Below are positions 1 to 4,977 of a DNA stretch of 11,233 bases, in pieces (position 1 is the first letter of the stretch; every line of letters starts with the position of its first letter). Both the position numbers and the translations under genes were made by a program. The notes under the pieces are model-generated. The model was not told the origin of the DNA. It ran no database searches and saw only the letters and a list, made by a program, of their open reading frames with translations. This stretch comes from Verrucomicrobia bacterium 12-59-8. Lineage in GTDB: Bacteria; Verrucomicrobiota; Verrucomicrobiae; Verrucomicrobiales; Verrucomicrobiaceae. The stretch lies in contig NCCR01000142.1 of the NCBI GenBank assembly GCA_002279765.1, positions 1 to 11,233 of the forward strand, given 5' to 3'.

Positions 1-2
1 CG

Positions 3-24
3 TCACACCTATCAAGCAGGTGTC
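3..24 (-). repeat. boundary repeat R1
   Basis: Canonical copy: ACACCT at 5-10 pairs with AGGTGT at 18-23 across a 7-nt loop. It directly follows the TAG stop of the 25-354 gene. It sits at the window edge, so the array continues leftwards. Confidence 0.9.
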
Positions 25-354
25 CTACCGTTCCTCGGGCTTGTAGACGGTCATGCCGCCTTTATTGTTGGGTTCGATCCAAACCGTCCCAGAAATCGTC
101 CCATCCAAGACCAGCGGCAAACTGACATTTTTGCCTTTACGGCTTTTGGCTTGTGCCGCTTGTGCCGCCATGATGCAATCCATCAGCAGCGGCTTGAGGC
201 ATTGGTCATAGGTCCGACCGTTGTTGCCCTTGCTGCAATCGGCGTGAATTCCGACTGATACTAGCAACCACGGCCATTGATCCGGGTAGGGATGCAACAG
301 AACACCATCAGCAATGGCGTCATCTTCGCTGTACGTTGAAATGACTTCGGGCAT
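25..354 (-). CDS. hypothetical protein, 109 aa
   Basis: No family recognised. The start is the ATG at 352-354, preceded by a strong CCGGAGGA ribosome-binding sequence. The stop TAG is followed immediately by the GACACC of repeat R1. The product looks soluble: an acidic N-terminus, a Trp-rich patch (DQWPWLL, around residues 25-31), a Cys-containing central stretch (residues 39-60), an Ala/Lys-rich helix (62-74) and a beta-like C-terminal tail. No signal peptide or membrane segment is visible. Its leader contains a 10-bp hairpin (371-412) just upstream of the ribosome-binding site, which might modulate translation. Coding status is well supported by the RBS and the stop-at-repeat rule; function is unknown. 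Confidence 0.8.
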   Translation of the reverse strand: MPEVISTYSEDDAIADGVLLHPYPDQWPWLLVSVGIHADCSKGNNGRTYDQCLKPLLMDCIMAAQAAQAKSRKGKNVSLPLVLDGTISGTVWIEPNNKGGMTVYKPEER

Positions 355-370
355 AGTGTCCTCCGGGTTT

Positions 371-412
371 GCTTGTTGATTGAATCAGACTTATCTGAGT
401 CGATCAACAAGC
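371..412 (-). promoter_or_regulatory. leader hairpin replacing the left half of R2
   Basis: GCTTGTTGAT (371-380) is perfectly complementary to ATCAACAAGC (403-412), the latter overlapping the repeat core. Inside, TCAGA and TCTGA form a second stem with a CTTA loop. It lies 5' of the ribosome-binding site of the 25-354 gene and replaces the usual ACACC arm. Confidence 0.75.
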
Positions 413-419
413 AGGTGTC
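408..419 (-). repeat. boundary repeat R2
   Basis: Core only; the canonical ACACC arm is absent and the core start is paired in the 371-412 hairpin. It is followed on the plus side by C and then GACAC, making a small GTGTC-C-GACAC inverted repeat. Confidence 0.9.
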
Positions 420-619
420 CGACACAACGCTGGCCGGACGCTACTCTAATTCCGTAGTGCTCGGAACTAGGAAGCTAATCCGGCCAGCGTCTTTTCGGTG
501 CCGAGTCTATACATGACTGATGGTCGTTTAGAGCCTATGAAATTACGAGATCTTCATAAACACCTCCCCCACAGCACATGTGGCTAAAGTGGTCCGGTTC
601 GTCGTTGTTCACATCACAC
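420..619 (-). ncRNA. noncoding structured unit A
   Basis: No credible gene fills these 200 bases between R2 and R3. The part next to R2 is closed by a perfect 12-bp inverted repeat, ACGCTGGCCGGA (427-438) with TCCGGCCAGCGT (479-490). It encloses a smaller TTCCG/CGGAA hairpin (450-454 with 462-466). Further right are TATGAA/TTCATA (536-541 with 553-558) and CCACA/TGTGG (569-573 with 579-583). On the minus strand a GGGGGAGG sequence precedes ATG-AAG-ATC-TCG-TAA, a possible three-sense-codon mini-ORF lying in the TATGAA hairpin. I regard this as leader-like or chance rather than a gene. Strand is inferred from the rest of the array. Confidence 0.55.
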
Positions 620-631
620 AAGCAGGTGTCT
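611..631 (-). repeat. boundary repeat R3
   Basis: Core 620-631. The left side is non-canonical; ACAC (617-620) can still pair with GTGT (627-630). Confidence 0.9.
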
Positions 632-635
632 AAGA

Positions 636-815
636 AACTGGGTTGTTGGGAAGGGTCTAGCATCTATCCCGTGTCGATTGCATTCGGAAACCCTATGGGT
701 CTAAGCTAGTTTCGACCAGTCTCCTAGCGTCTATCCCAACAACCCCATTCGGAAACCCTATGGGTCTAAGCTAGTTTCGACCAGTCTCCTAGCGTCTATC
801 CCAACAACCCAGTTC
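636..815 (-). ncRNA. noncoding structured unit B with tandem duplication
   Basis: A whole repeat-bounded unit with no plausible ORF. It is closed by a perfect 16-bp inverted repeat, AACTGGGTTGTTGGGA (637-652) with its complement at 799-814. The interior is mostly two tandem 65-bp copies (681-745 and 746-810). A related fragment near 654-670 (GTCTAGCATCTATCCC) suggests a diverged extra module. Each copy contains small self-complementary parts such as ACCC-TAT-GGGT. A structured RNA, or a folded single-stranded DNA substrate, is the natural reading; strand is inferred. Confidence 0.6.
681..810. repeat. 2 x 65 bp tandem duplication
   Basis: Positions 681-745 and 746-810 appear identical base for base (unit starts CATTCGGAAACC and ends CCCAACAACCC). 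The perfect identity implies recent duplication. The right end of the second copy is part of the 16-bp closing stem of the noncoding unit. Confidence 0.95.
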
Positions 816-820
816 TGTCT

Positions 821-841
821 CACACCCTACAAGCAGGTGTC
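821..841 (-). repeat. boundary repeat R4
   Basis: Canonical: ACACC (822-826) pairs with GGTGT (836-840). Its last core base is the G of the TAG stop of the lipoprotein gene 841-999. Confidence 0.95.
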
Positions 842-999
842 TACCAAGTCTGTTCGGCGGTGAATGTCATCTGACATTCCGGTTCGTCATACGACGGCGG
901 CTTTTCAGTCACCGTCAAACTTTGGTAAAGCCGCACCTTATCACAGGCACAACCCGCCACCACCAGACACAAAGCCATCGCAATCATTGCATTTCTCAT
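841..999 (-). CDS. very small predicted lipoprotein, 52 aa
   Basis: The product begins MRNAMIAMALCLVVAGC: a charged N-terminus, a hydrophobic stretch at residues 5-16 and an LVVAGC lipobox with the acceptor Cys at residue 17. This is typical of lipoprotein signal peptides cleaved by signal peptidase II. The mature part would be about 36 residues, hydrophilic and acidic towards its end (PPSYDEPE). The start ATG (997-999) has AAAGGA seven bases upstream, and the stop TAG overlaps repeat R4. Cell-envelope location is an inference from the lipobox. It could be a phage-type lysis or exclusion lipoprotein or an entericidin-like peptide; I see no specific family. Confidence 0.75.
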   Translation of the reverse strand: MRNAMIAMALCLVVAGCACDKVRLYQSLTVTEKPPSYDEPECQMTFTAEQTW

Positions 1000-1030
1000 C
1001 AATCATTCCTTTGATTGGGGTTAGTTGCCT

Positions 1031-1051
1031 CACACCCTACAAGCAGGTGTC
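1031..1051 (-). repeat. boundary repeat R5
   Basis: Canonical: ACACC (1032-1036) with GGTGT (1046-1050). The last core base forms the G of the TAG stop of the 1051-1239 gene. Confidence 0.95.
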
Positions 1052-1239
1052 TAAAGCCTTGACAGGTCAAATCCGGAGCGAATGAAATCCTTGAAGATCT
1101 CATACTCTTCGTCCGTGATTTCCTCAGACAATTCATCGAGTTTGGCCAAAGCCGTCACGACTCGATGAGAGGGATTGGTTGATGCCGATTCGGGCATCAG
1201 GTGCCTTTGAGCAAACGCTCTCAGTTGTTCCTCGTTCAT
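1051..1239 (-). CDS. hypothetical acidic helical protein, 62 aa
   Basis: No family recognised. The product is predicted almost wholly helical: MNEEQLRAFAQRHLM, a short Ser/Asn/Pro linker, then VVTALAKLDELSEEITDEEY, an acidic amphipathic helix, ending FIRSGFDLSRL. The start ATG is preceded by CCGGAGGAATC, a near-ideal ribosome-binding site at good spacing. The stop TAG shares its G with repeat R5. It is a single-gene unit. A small regulatory or protein-binding role would fit the size, but nothing specific is visible. Confidence 0.8.
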   Translation of the reverse strand: MNEEQLRAFAQRHLMPESASTNPSHRVVTALAKLDELSEEITDEEYEIFKDFIRSGFDLSRL

Positions 1240-1265
1240 GATTCCTCCGGGCCGATGTTTTCATC

Positions 1266-1285
1266 ACGCCTATCAAGCAGGTGTC
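1266..1285 (-). repeat. boundary repeat R6
   Basis: Core 1274-1285. The left arm ACGCCT (1266-1271) pairs with AGGTGT through one G-T wobble on the plus strand only; on the minus strand it is an A-C mismatch. It contains the TGA stop of gene 1273-1758. Confidence 0.93.
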
Positions 1286-1758
1286 TTGGAGAGGTCGTCG
1301 AACAACCCGACGTTCAAATCGCCGACATGGTTGCGGTTGGCCCGGCACTGGAAGCCGTAGTGATACTGGTCAGCCGGTTCGCCGCAGATGCCGCAACTGC
1401 GAGCATTCATGACAATCGGCGTTGGTTCGAGATGCAAATCGAAATACAACTTTTGGAACGCCGTATGGCGGCGGGAGATTGCTTCGTTAGCCCTCATGAT
1501 TCTCAAGGCTTCAATCAACGCCACTCTGGGGCTTCCCACCGTGATGATCTTCATGGCATCCAAGGCGTCTTGGATGCGTTCGTCGAGACTCTTGTCGAGG
1601 AAATCAACCACGACGGCACGGACCATCCGATCTCCGCCAGCCCCATCGCCGAGATTGAGCATGTTCCCGACATAATAGGCACGGATTTCAGCATCCGTGC
1701 CGTTGATGCTCGTGGTGACGATGTCGCCGCTGGAGCAGTAGACCTTGATGGTTCGCAT
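1273..1758 (-). CDS. hypothetical protein with putative C-terminal zinc-binding Cys/His set, 161 aa
   Basis: The N-terminal part (residues 1-55) has a beta-strand opening (MRTIKVYCSSGDIVTTSING) followed by EIRAYYVGN and a Gly-rich turn. I associate this layout with small phage and planctomycete proteins, but cannot name a family. Residues 58-105 are helical. Near the C-terminus, C122-x2-C125, H133, C138 and H144 could form a zinc site. The gene lies 17 bases downstream of the lipoprotein gene 1776-1952 with no repeat between them, so the two share one unit. A TGGAG sequence precedes the ATG. Translation runs through the repeat, giving the tail SKTPA before a TGA inside R6. Confidence 0.8.
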   Translation of the reverse strand: MRTIKVYCSSGDIVTTSINGTDAEIRAYYVGNMLNLGDGAGGDRMVRAVVVDFLDKSLDERIQDALDAMKIITVGSPRVALIEALRIMRANEAISRRHTAFQKLYFDLHLEPTPIVMNARSCGICGEPADQYHYGFQCRANRNHVGDLNVGLFDDLSKTPA

Positions 1759-1775
1759 GATTCACTCCAGAGGGT

Positions 1776-1952
1776 TTAACGATCTGTCCCGAATACCGCC
1801 TTGCTCGTCTCGATGCGGTACTTGTAGTAATTCTCGCTATGCTTCGCTGCACACGAAGACATGAAGAACACACAAGCCGTTAGGCAAAAACACAATGTAC
1901 AGAAATGGATTGGTCTGTCGGCAAACCAATCACAAACTTCTTTCAGTTTCAT
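1776..1952 (-). CDS. small predicted lipoprotein, 58 aa
   Basis: Read on the minus strand: MKLKEVCDWFADRPIHFC, then a Cys-rich hydrophobic segment (about residues 17-33) ending FFMSSC, a plausible lipobox with the acceptor Cys at residue 34. A short polar tail with KYRIETSKAVFG follows. The start ATG lies only about 15 bases from the repeat core, so GGTGAG in the left half of R7 itself may serve as the ribosome-binding site. The stop TAA lies 17 bases before the 1273-1758 start, suggesting coupled translation. The signal segment is unusually Cys-rich (five Cys in residues 7-34), which leaves a plain membrane anchor possible. Confidence 0.65.
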   Translation of the reverse strand: MKLKEVCDWFADRPIHFCTLCFCLTACVFFMSSCAAKHSENYYKYRIETSKAVFGTDR

Positions 1953-1959
1953 TTTGTCT

Positions 1960-1978
1960 CACCCATCAAGCAGGTGTC
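1960..1978 (-). repeat. boundary repeat R7
   Basis: Core 1967-1978. The left arm is shortened: CACC (1960-1963) with GGTG (1973-1976). Confidence 0.93.
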
Positions 1979-1992
1979 TAGGACAGAAAAAA

Positions 1993-2071
1993 GCAGACAG
2001 GACTTCTGGCTCTCCAAGAGTTAGCACAGCGTGAGCGGCTTCTCGTTGGCTACCTGCATCGTCCTGTCTGC
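1993..2071 (-). ncRNA. noncoding structured unit C
   Basis: The unit between R7 and R8 (about 100 bases) has no ORF. It is closed by a perfect 11-bp inverted repeat, GCAGACAGGAC (1993-2003) with GTCCTGTCTGC (2061-2071), whose right end abuts the R8 hairpin arm. Between R7 and the stem is a short A-run on the plus strand (T-run on the minus strand), so a stem followed by U-rich RNA is possible. That makes a terminator-like role conceivable, although the array continues past it. Confidence 0.55.
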
Positions 2072-2072
2072 C

Positions 2073-2092
2073 ACACCCTTCAAGCAGGTGTC
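2073..2092 (-). repeat. boundary repeat R8
   Basis: Canonical: ACACC (2073-2077) with GGTGT in the core 2081-2092. It supplies the TGA stop of gene 2080-2436. Confidence 0.95.
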
Positions 2093-2436
2093 TTCGGCTC
2101 ATACTTGTAGCCGGTGGCAATCGTGTGGGAAAACCGCCGCCGCCGAACCATCTTCTGAGGCGGCACACGCATCGCATCCGCAGTCAGAACCTCACCCCTC
2201 TTGTACGCCCCACGATCAGCAGTCAACTTGAACTCGATCACGTCGTAGGGGCCGCAACGGAAACCATATCCGGCCTGTTTCACCCGCAACACCTTGCAGG
2301 GAACCAACCCCGCAAAGGTGTCATAGTAGGCCGCAGTCCCTGCATGGAACACGTTCTGATCCGCCACCGCTGTCATTGCTGCCGGATTTGGTGGCGGCAA
2401 CATCATGTTATGCACAGGGTCAAAAACCAATCCCAT
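2080..2436 (-). CDS. hypothetical protein, 118 aa
   Basis: No named family. Residues 1-35 are Pro/Met/Asn-rich and probably flexible. Residues 40-90 look beta-rich (GLVPCKVLRV, GYGFRCGPYDVIEFKLT, RGAYKRGEVLTADAMRV). A strongly basic KMVRRRRFSH stretch follows near residues 95-104. A small beta-barrel-like fold with a basic patch for nucleic acid or protein contact is possible; this is inference. Start ATG 2434-2436 is preceded by TTGAACCGGAGAGAATC, the common leader motif of this array. It reads into repeat R8 and ends EPKTPA. A 13-bp stem (2472-2550) lies in its 5' leader. Confidence 0.8.
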   Translation of the reverse strand: MGLVFDPVHNMMLPPPNPAAMTAVADQNVFHAGTAAYYDTFAGLVPCKVLRVKQAGYGFRCGPYDVIEFKLTADRGAYKRGEVLTADAMRVPPQKMVRRRRFSHTIATGYKYEPKTPA

Positions 2437-2471
2437 GATTCTCTCCGGTTCAAGTTGCTTGTAAGAGTAAC

Positions 2472-2550
2472 GCCGGGGAACAGTTTAGTCGCTGAGCCGT
2501 CGTTATCACGGTGCGACATTGGGAAATAACCCCTTCCACTGTTCCCCGGC
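2472..2550 (-). ncRNA. structured leader element D, multi-stem
   Basis: A perfect 13-bp stem, GCCGGGGAACAGT (2472-2484) with ACTGTTCCCCGGC (2538-2550), encloses two inner elements. One is a GTCGC/GCGAC stem topped by CCGT/ACGG; the other is a GGG/CCC hairpin. This is a compact branched shape. It sits where the left half of repeat R9 should be and upstream of the ribosome-binding site of gene 2080-2436. It could be a cis-acting leader or a separate small RNA; strand is inferred. Confidence 0.6.
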
Positions 2551-2555
2551 ATGTT

Positions 2556-2822
2556 TCAAGCAGGTGTCTTTGGGAAGTTGGTCCGATGGCCGTGCGAATC
2601 CACAATCTCCCAATCTTTCAACTCAGGAAAGAGTTTGCTGAAAGACCTTGCCACAGCAAAGGCCGCTCCCATCGACAGCAACTCGATGGGCATGTCATCG
2701 TCACCCTTCAACACAACGGCGGCGACTTTGCTCGAATGGAAGATTCTGTACGTTGTCACGGACTTTTTCCCGGTCAAGACTTCTTGAATGTAGCTTGCCA
2801 TGTGGCTATTCGTGCGACTCAT
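2556..2822 (-). CDS. hypothetical protein, 88 aa
   Basis: No family recognised. Start chosen at the ATG 2820-2822 (MSRTNSHM) because AAGAGGACACG precedes it; an upstream in-frame ATG would begin inside the repeat hairpin without a ribosome-binding site. The product looks alpha/beta: a helical N-terminus (MASYIQEVLTG), a strand pair (TTYRIFHS, VAAVVLKG), an acidic turn DDDMP, and a helix (LLSMGAAFAVARSFSKLF). The end is WEIVDSHGHRTNF followed by the repeat-encoded PKTPA. It is a single-gene unit with a 26-nt gap from its leader ATG to the hairpin arm of repeat R10. Confidence 0.78.
   Translation of the reverse strand: MSRTNSHMASYIQEVLTGKKSVTTYRIFHSSKVAAVVLKGDDDMPIELLSMGAAFAVARSFSKLFPELKDWEIVDSHGHRTNFPKTPA
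2557..2568 (-). repeat. boundary repeat R9
   Basis: Core only; its canonical left arm is missing and replaced by the 13-bp stem element ending at 2550. It supplies the TGA stop of gene 2556-2822. Confidence 0.92.
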
Positions 2823-2847
2823 CGTGTCCTCTTGTGGTTCAGTTGTC

Positions 2848-2867
2848 ACACCCATCAAGCAGGTGTC
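2848..2867 (-). repeat. boundary repeat R10
   Basis: Canonical: ACACC (2848-2852) with GGTGT. It is preceded in gene direction by the TAA stop of 2868-3236. Confidence 0.95.
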
Positions 2868-3236
2868 TTACTCGCCGTCTCGGACAATGCACTCCAAGCC
2901 ATCATTCAGTTGCGATGTGATGCCGGTTGCTGAATTTCGGCAGGTCACGAATCCGGGATAGGCTTGGCCATTGACGACTTGCCAAGCCGAGTTCTCAGGA
3001 TCGGTTTCGCCGATCAACTTGCCATCGACAACCCGGTAGAAGTAATCCCACAGCCGACAAGCCTTGATGATCGTGATCGGTCGTGGTTCCAACTTCAGGA
3101 ACATGATGTGATCGTACCGTTCATAAAGATTGAGCCGGGCCGACTCCTCATCATCGCCATAGGCGATGGTGGTGATCGGGAGCATGATCCCAATCGAATT
3201 CACAGGCCGACCGTTGAACTTCGCACACCAGATCAT
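2868..3236 (-). CDS. hypothetical protein, 122 aa
   Basis: Start ATG 3234-3236 follows TTGAACCGGAGGGGATC, a very strong ribosome-binding site. The stop TAA abuts R10. The product begins MIWCAKFNGRPVNSIGIMLP, then carries a DDEESARLNLYERYDHI helix (about residues 29-45) followed by MFLKLEP. This arrangement (acidic turn, EE-x-AR-x-x-LY-x-x-Y helix, strand) recurs in small phage-borne proteins as far as I recall, without a known function. The rest is mixed alpha/beta with scattered Cys and Trp. No membrane segment or signal peptide. Confidence 0.8.
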   Translation of the reverse strand: MIWCAKFNGRPVNSIGIMLPITTIAYGDDEESARLNLYERYDHIMFLKLEPRPITIIKACRLWDYFYRVVDGKLIGETDPENSAWQVVNGQAYPGFVTCRNSATGITSQLNDGLECIVRDGE

Positions 3237-3268
3237 GATCCCCTCCGGTTCAAGGTTGTAGTCGTCTC

Positions 3269-3288
3269 ACACCCTTCAAGCAGGTGTC
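3269..3288 (-). repeat. boundary repeat R11
   Basis: Canonical: ACACC (3269-3273) with GGTGT in core 3277-3288. It supplies the TGA stop of gene 3276-3599. Confidence 0.95.
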
Positions 3289-3599
3289 TGGTTCTTAACA
3301 ACCACAACCTCTTGACGCTTGATTGCTTCGGCAACGTGGAACTTGGCATGAATCGCATCCGCCAGACTCAAAGCCACTTTCGCCAACGATTCCCGGCCAG
3401 TGTTAGCACGACACAAGCCAAGGTAGTGTTGATCTTCAAGATCGCCACGGAGGGCGGCCAGATGGGCCGATCTGATGTGTTCGTTGATGTCGTGCAACTC
3501 ACGCTGCAATCTGTCGTGCAACTCGAATACCGCTGCATCCAACACTTTGTCGATCACATTCAAATCGAGCGTGACCACAGCACCGTTCATGTTCATCAT
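3276..3599 (-). CDS. hypothetical helical protein, 107 aa
   Basis: Almost entirely helical by composition: VIDKVLDAAVFELHDRLQRE, then HDINEHIRSAHLAALRGDLED, and SLAKVALSLADAIHAKFHVAE. It is His-rich (eight or more His), so coiled-coil association or metal contact is possible. No family recognised. I prefer the ATG at 3597-3599 (8 bases after AGGAG); a GTG one codon upstream (3600-3602) is an alternative with 5-base spacing. The last residues QTPA and the TGA come from repeat R11. Confidence 0.77.
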   Translation of the reverse strand: MMNMNGAVVTLDLNVIDKVLDAAVFELHDRLQRELHDINEHIRSAHLAALRGDLEDQHYLGLCRANTGRESLAKVALSLADAIHAKFHVAEAIKRQEVVVVKNQTPA

Positions 3600-3634
3600 C
3601 ACAAGTTCTCCTGTTTGAGTTGTCTCACAACCAA

Positions 3635-3646
3635 CAAGCAGGTGTC
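3635..3646 (-). repeat. boundary repeat R12
   Basis: Core intact. The left arm is degraded to CACAACC, so the usual stem is weak; instead GTGTC of the core is paired in the large palindrome that follows at 3642-3676. Confidence 0.93.
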
Positions 3647-3676
3647 CTGAGTAACTCGAAGAGTTACTCAGGACAC
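3642..3676 (-). repeat. palindrome copy 1 (16-bp arms)
   Basis: The left arm GTGTCCTGAGTAACTC (3642-3657), GAA loop and its perfect complement (3661-3676) form a 16-bp hairpin. The inner 11 bp are shared with two further palindromes at 8848 and 9989. The outer GTGTC comes from repeat core R12. It lies between R12 and the stop of gene 3687-4007, so that gene is one of the few not ending at its repeat. Confidence 0.95.
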
Positions 3677-3686
3677 GAACTTAGGA

Positions 3687-4007
3687 CTACTCCAGTTCCA
3701 GTTCGATCTTGTACTCTTCGATGCAGTCCCGCTCGAATCCTTCACGTTCCAGCATCATGGTTTCCAACTCGGAAACCGACTGGCCGACACAAGCATTACG
3801 CATGGTGCTGCGGATGCTGCGTTCAGCCTCCGTGAACAGATTGCGGCGGACCAGCCAGATCGTCCCAGCCGCAACGCTGGACACGACGTAATCATCCAGA
3901 CGGTACAAGTCGGACCGGTTCGGAGATTCGGCGGCGACGGCTCTGGCATGGGCGTGCCGCACGACGATCACATTGTTCTTGTCTGCCCATCCTCGCAAAG
4001 TCTTCAT
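3687..4007 (-). CDS. hypothetical protein, 106 aa
   Basis: Start chosen at ATG 4005-4007 (MKTLRGWADKN), directly behind CTGAACCGGAGAACGAC; an earlier in-frame ATG would begin in the repeat. No family recognised. Residues 15-60 look beta-rich with many Val/Ala (NVIVVRHAHARAVAA, YVVSSVAAGTIWLVRR). Residues 60-106 are helical and end in a very acidic EEYKIELELE tail. The stop TAG lies 10 bases before palindrome copy 1. Its leader and repeat R13 are nearly identical to those of the neighbouring gene 4068-4538. Confidence 0.78.
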   Translation of the reverse strand: MKTLRGWADKNNVIVVRHAHARAVAAESPNRSDLYRLDDYVVSSVAAGTIWLVRRNLFTEAERSIRSTMRNACVGQSVSELETMMLEREGFERDCIEEYKIELELE

Positions 4008-4038
4008 GTCGTTCTCCGGTTCAGGGTCGGTTGTCATC

Positions 4039-4058
4039 ACACCTATCAAGTAGGTGTC
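4039..4058 (-). repeat. boundary repeat R13 (T variant)
   Basis: Core CAAGTAGGTGTC with a full 6-bp stem, ACACCT (4039-4044) with AGGTGT (4052-4057). Nearly identical to R14 including the leader. Confidence 0.95.
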
Positions 4059-4067
4059 TTGACTTCG

Positions 4068-4538
4068 TCACGAATCCTTGAGTTCATCCCGAACATCGTT
4101 CAATTCGGAATCAATCACACTGGAAAGCGAATCTTGCTGTGGATTCCATTCCACAAAGTACCTCAGATCATCCGGACCCTTCTGAATGTGACAGCTTGTC
4201 AGATCCACGAAGTGCGAATCATTCCCGGCCTGAGCGTAGTCGTGCGGTTCGTAATCCCCATCGTCGTCCGAATCGGGATTCGGAATCCACTTCGGGCAAT
4301 CCTCTTCCGCCACGTCGATCAGATGCGAAAACCGATCATTGTCAGCGAATTCGTCGATGGCATCTTGCTCGCTATTCGCTTCGATGGCGAAGAACGGATT
4401 GAGAGCGTTGGCGATTCCGATTTGGAACAGCCACACTTTCCCGAAATATGAACCGGGATTGATGACCACGCCCTCGACATCATGGTCCCCCAACTTGCAC
4501 CGGAATCGGACTTCGGTGATCTTTTCGGAATCTTTCAT
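4068..4538 (-). CDS. hypothetical acidic protein, 156 aa
   Basis: Start ATG 4536-4538 follows CTGAACCGGAGAACGAC. The N-terminal half looks alpha/beta (EVRFRCKLGDHDVEGVVI; YFGKVWLFQIGIANAL) and continues FFAIEANSEQDAIDEFADND. That last pattern, a strand then an acidic helix, recalls small phage proteins of unknown role. A strongly acidic loop follows (PDSDDDGDYEPHD, around residues 107-119), then a WNP-containing C-terminus. No metal or catalytic motif can be assigned. The stop TGA is 9 bases from repeat R13 rather than touching it. Confidence 0.8.
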   Translation of the reverse strand: MKDSEKITEVRFRCKLGDHDVEGVVINPGSYFGKVWLFQIGIANALNPFFAIEANSEQDAIDEFADNDRFSHLIDVAEEDCPKWIPNPDSDDDGDYEPHDYAQAGNDSHFVDLTSCHIQKGPDDLRYFVEWNPQQDSLSSVIDSELNDVRDELKDS

Positions 4539-4570
4539 GTCGTTCTCCGGTTCAGGGTCGGTTGGTCATC

Positions 4571-4590
4571 ACACCTATCAAGTAGGTGTC
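4571..4590 (-). repeat. boundary repeat R14 (T variant)
   Basis: 6-bp stem ACACCT (4571-4576) with AGGTGT (4584-4589). Together with the adjacent leader it duplicates R13 except for one extra base. Confidence 0.95.
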
Positions 4591-4594
4591 TGAC

Positions 4595-4927
4595 TCAACA
4601 ATACTGTTCGCACAACTTGTCGGACAACTTCTCGACTTCCGGCATGAGGTGTTCCAGATTCGTCGTATAGTCGCAGATGACATCATAGCCATCATTGCCA
4701 TAGACAAGTAAAACCCAGCCGACACGCTTCCCGTTCTTCGACAGGTAGAGCCGTTCCTCATCGGTGGCGAACATCTTCCCGATGATATACTTCAAGTTCG
4801 TGCTGTTCTCGAACTCGAAATCTTCCCCGCCGTTGTCCAGAGAGACTGCGTATCCAGCCGCTAAGGCTGTTCGCAGAAACAGCCGGGCAATTTGCTTTTC
4901 AATCCGCTGACGTGTCTTGACGTTCAT
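4595..4927 (-). CDS. phage-type hypothetical protein, 110 aa
   Basis: Start ATG 4925-4927 (MNVKTRQRIEKQ) follows CCGGAGGGAATC. The N-terminal helix (1-25) is basic. Residues 26-50 carry an acidic strand region (SLDNGGEDFEFE). Residues 70-92 contain WVLLVYGNDGYDVICDYTTN, a distinctive pattern that I recall from uncharacterised phage and plasmid proteins, followed by a helix with Cys near the end (KLCEQYC). No reaction can be assigned. The stop TGA lies 4 bases from repeat R14. Confidence 0.82.
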   Translation of the reverse strand: MNVKTRQRIEKQIARLFLRTALAAGYAVSLDNGGEDFEFENSTNLKYIIGKMFATDEERLYLSKNGKRVGWVLLVYGNDGYDVICDYTTNLEHLMPEVEKLSDKLCEQYC

Positions 4928-4957
4928 GATTCCCTCCGGGTTACTTGGTTGGCTGTC

Positions 4958-4977
4958 ACACCAGTCAAGCAGGTGTC
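4958..4977 (-). repeat. boundary repeat R15
   Basis: Canonical: ACACC (4958-4962) with GGTGT in core 4966-4977. It supplies the TGA stop of gene 4965-5369. Confidence 0.95.

Noticed and set aside
550..580. MKIS mini-ORF behind GGGGGAGG in noncoding unit A
   Set aside because: Three codons after the start are too few to support, and the start codon is in a hairpin. An overlapping 14-codon frame has no proper ribosome-binding site. Kept only as a remark.
636..815. Type III toxin-antitoxin RNA (repeats before a toxin gene)
   Set aside because: There are only two repeats of 65 bases, and the downstream unit (noncoding, then a 109-aa gene) shows no recognisable ToxN-like protein.
1201..1779. 192-residue plus-strand open frame, and other long plus-strand frames (for example 2964-3650, 3948-4451, 7989-8390)
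   Set aside because: They lie opposite minus-strand genes that have strong ribosome-binding sites and repeat-linked stops, and they run across repeats. They look like shadows of the real genes.
3642..3676. UUCG tetraloop in the palindromes
   Set aside because: On the minus strand the apex reads CTC-TTC-GAG, a three-base loop; a CUUCGG tetraloop would need a C-A closing pair here.
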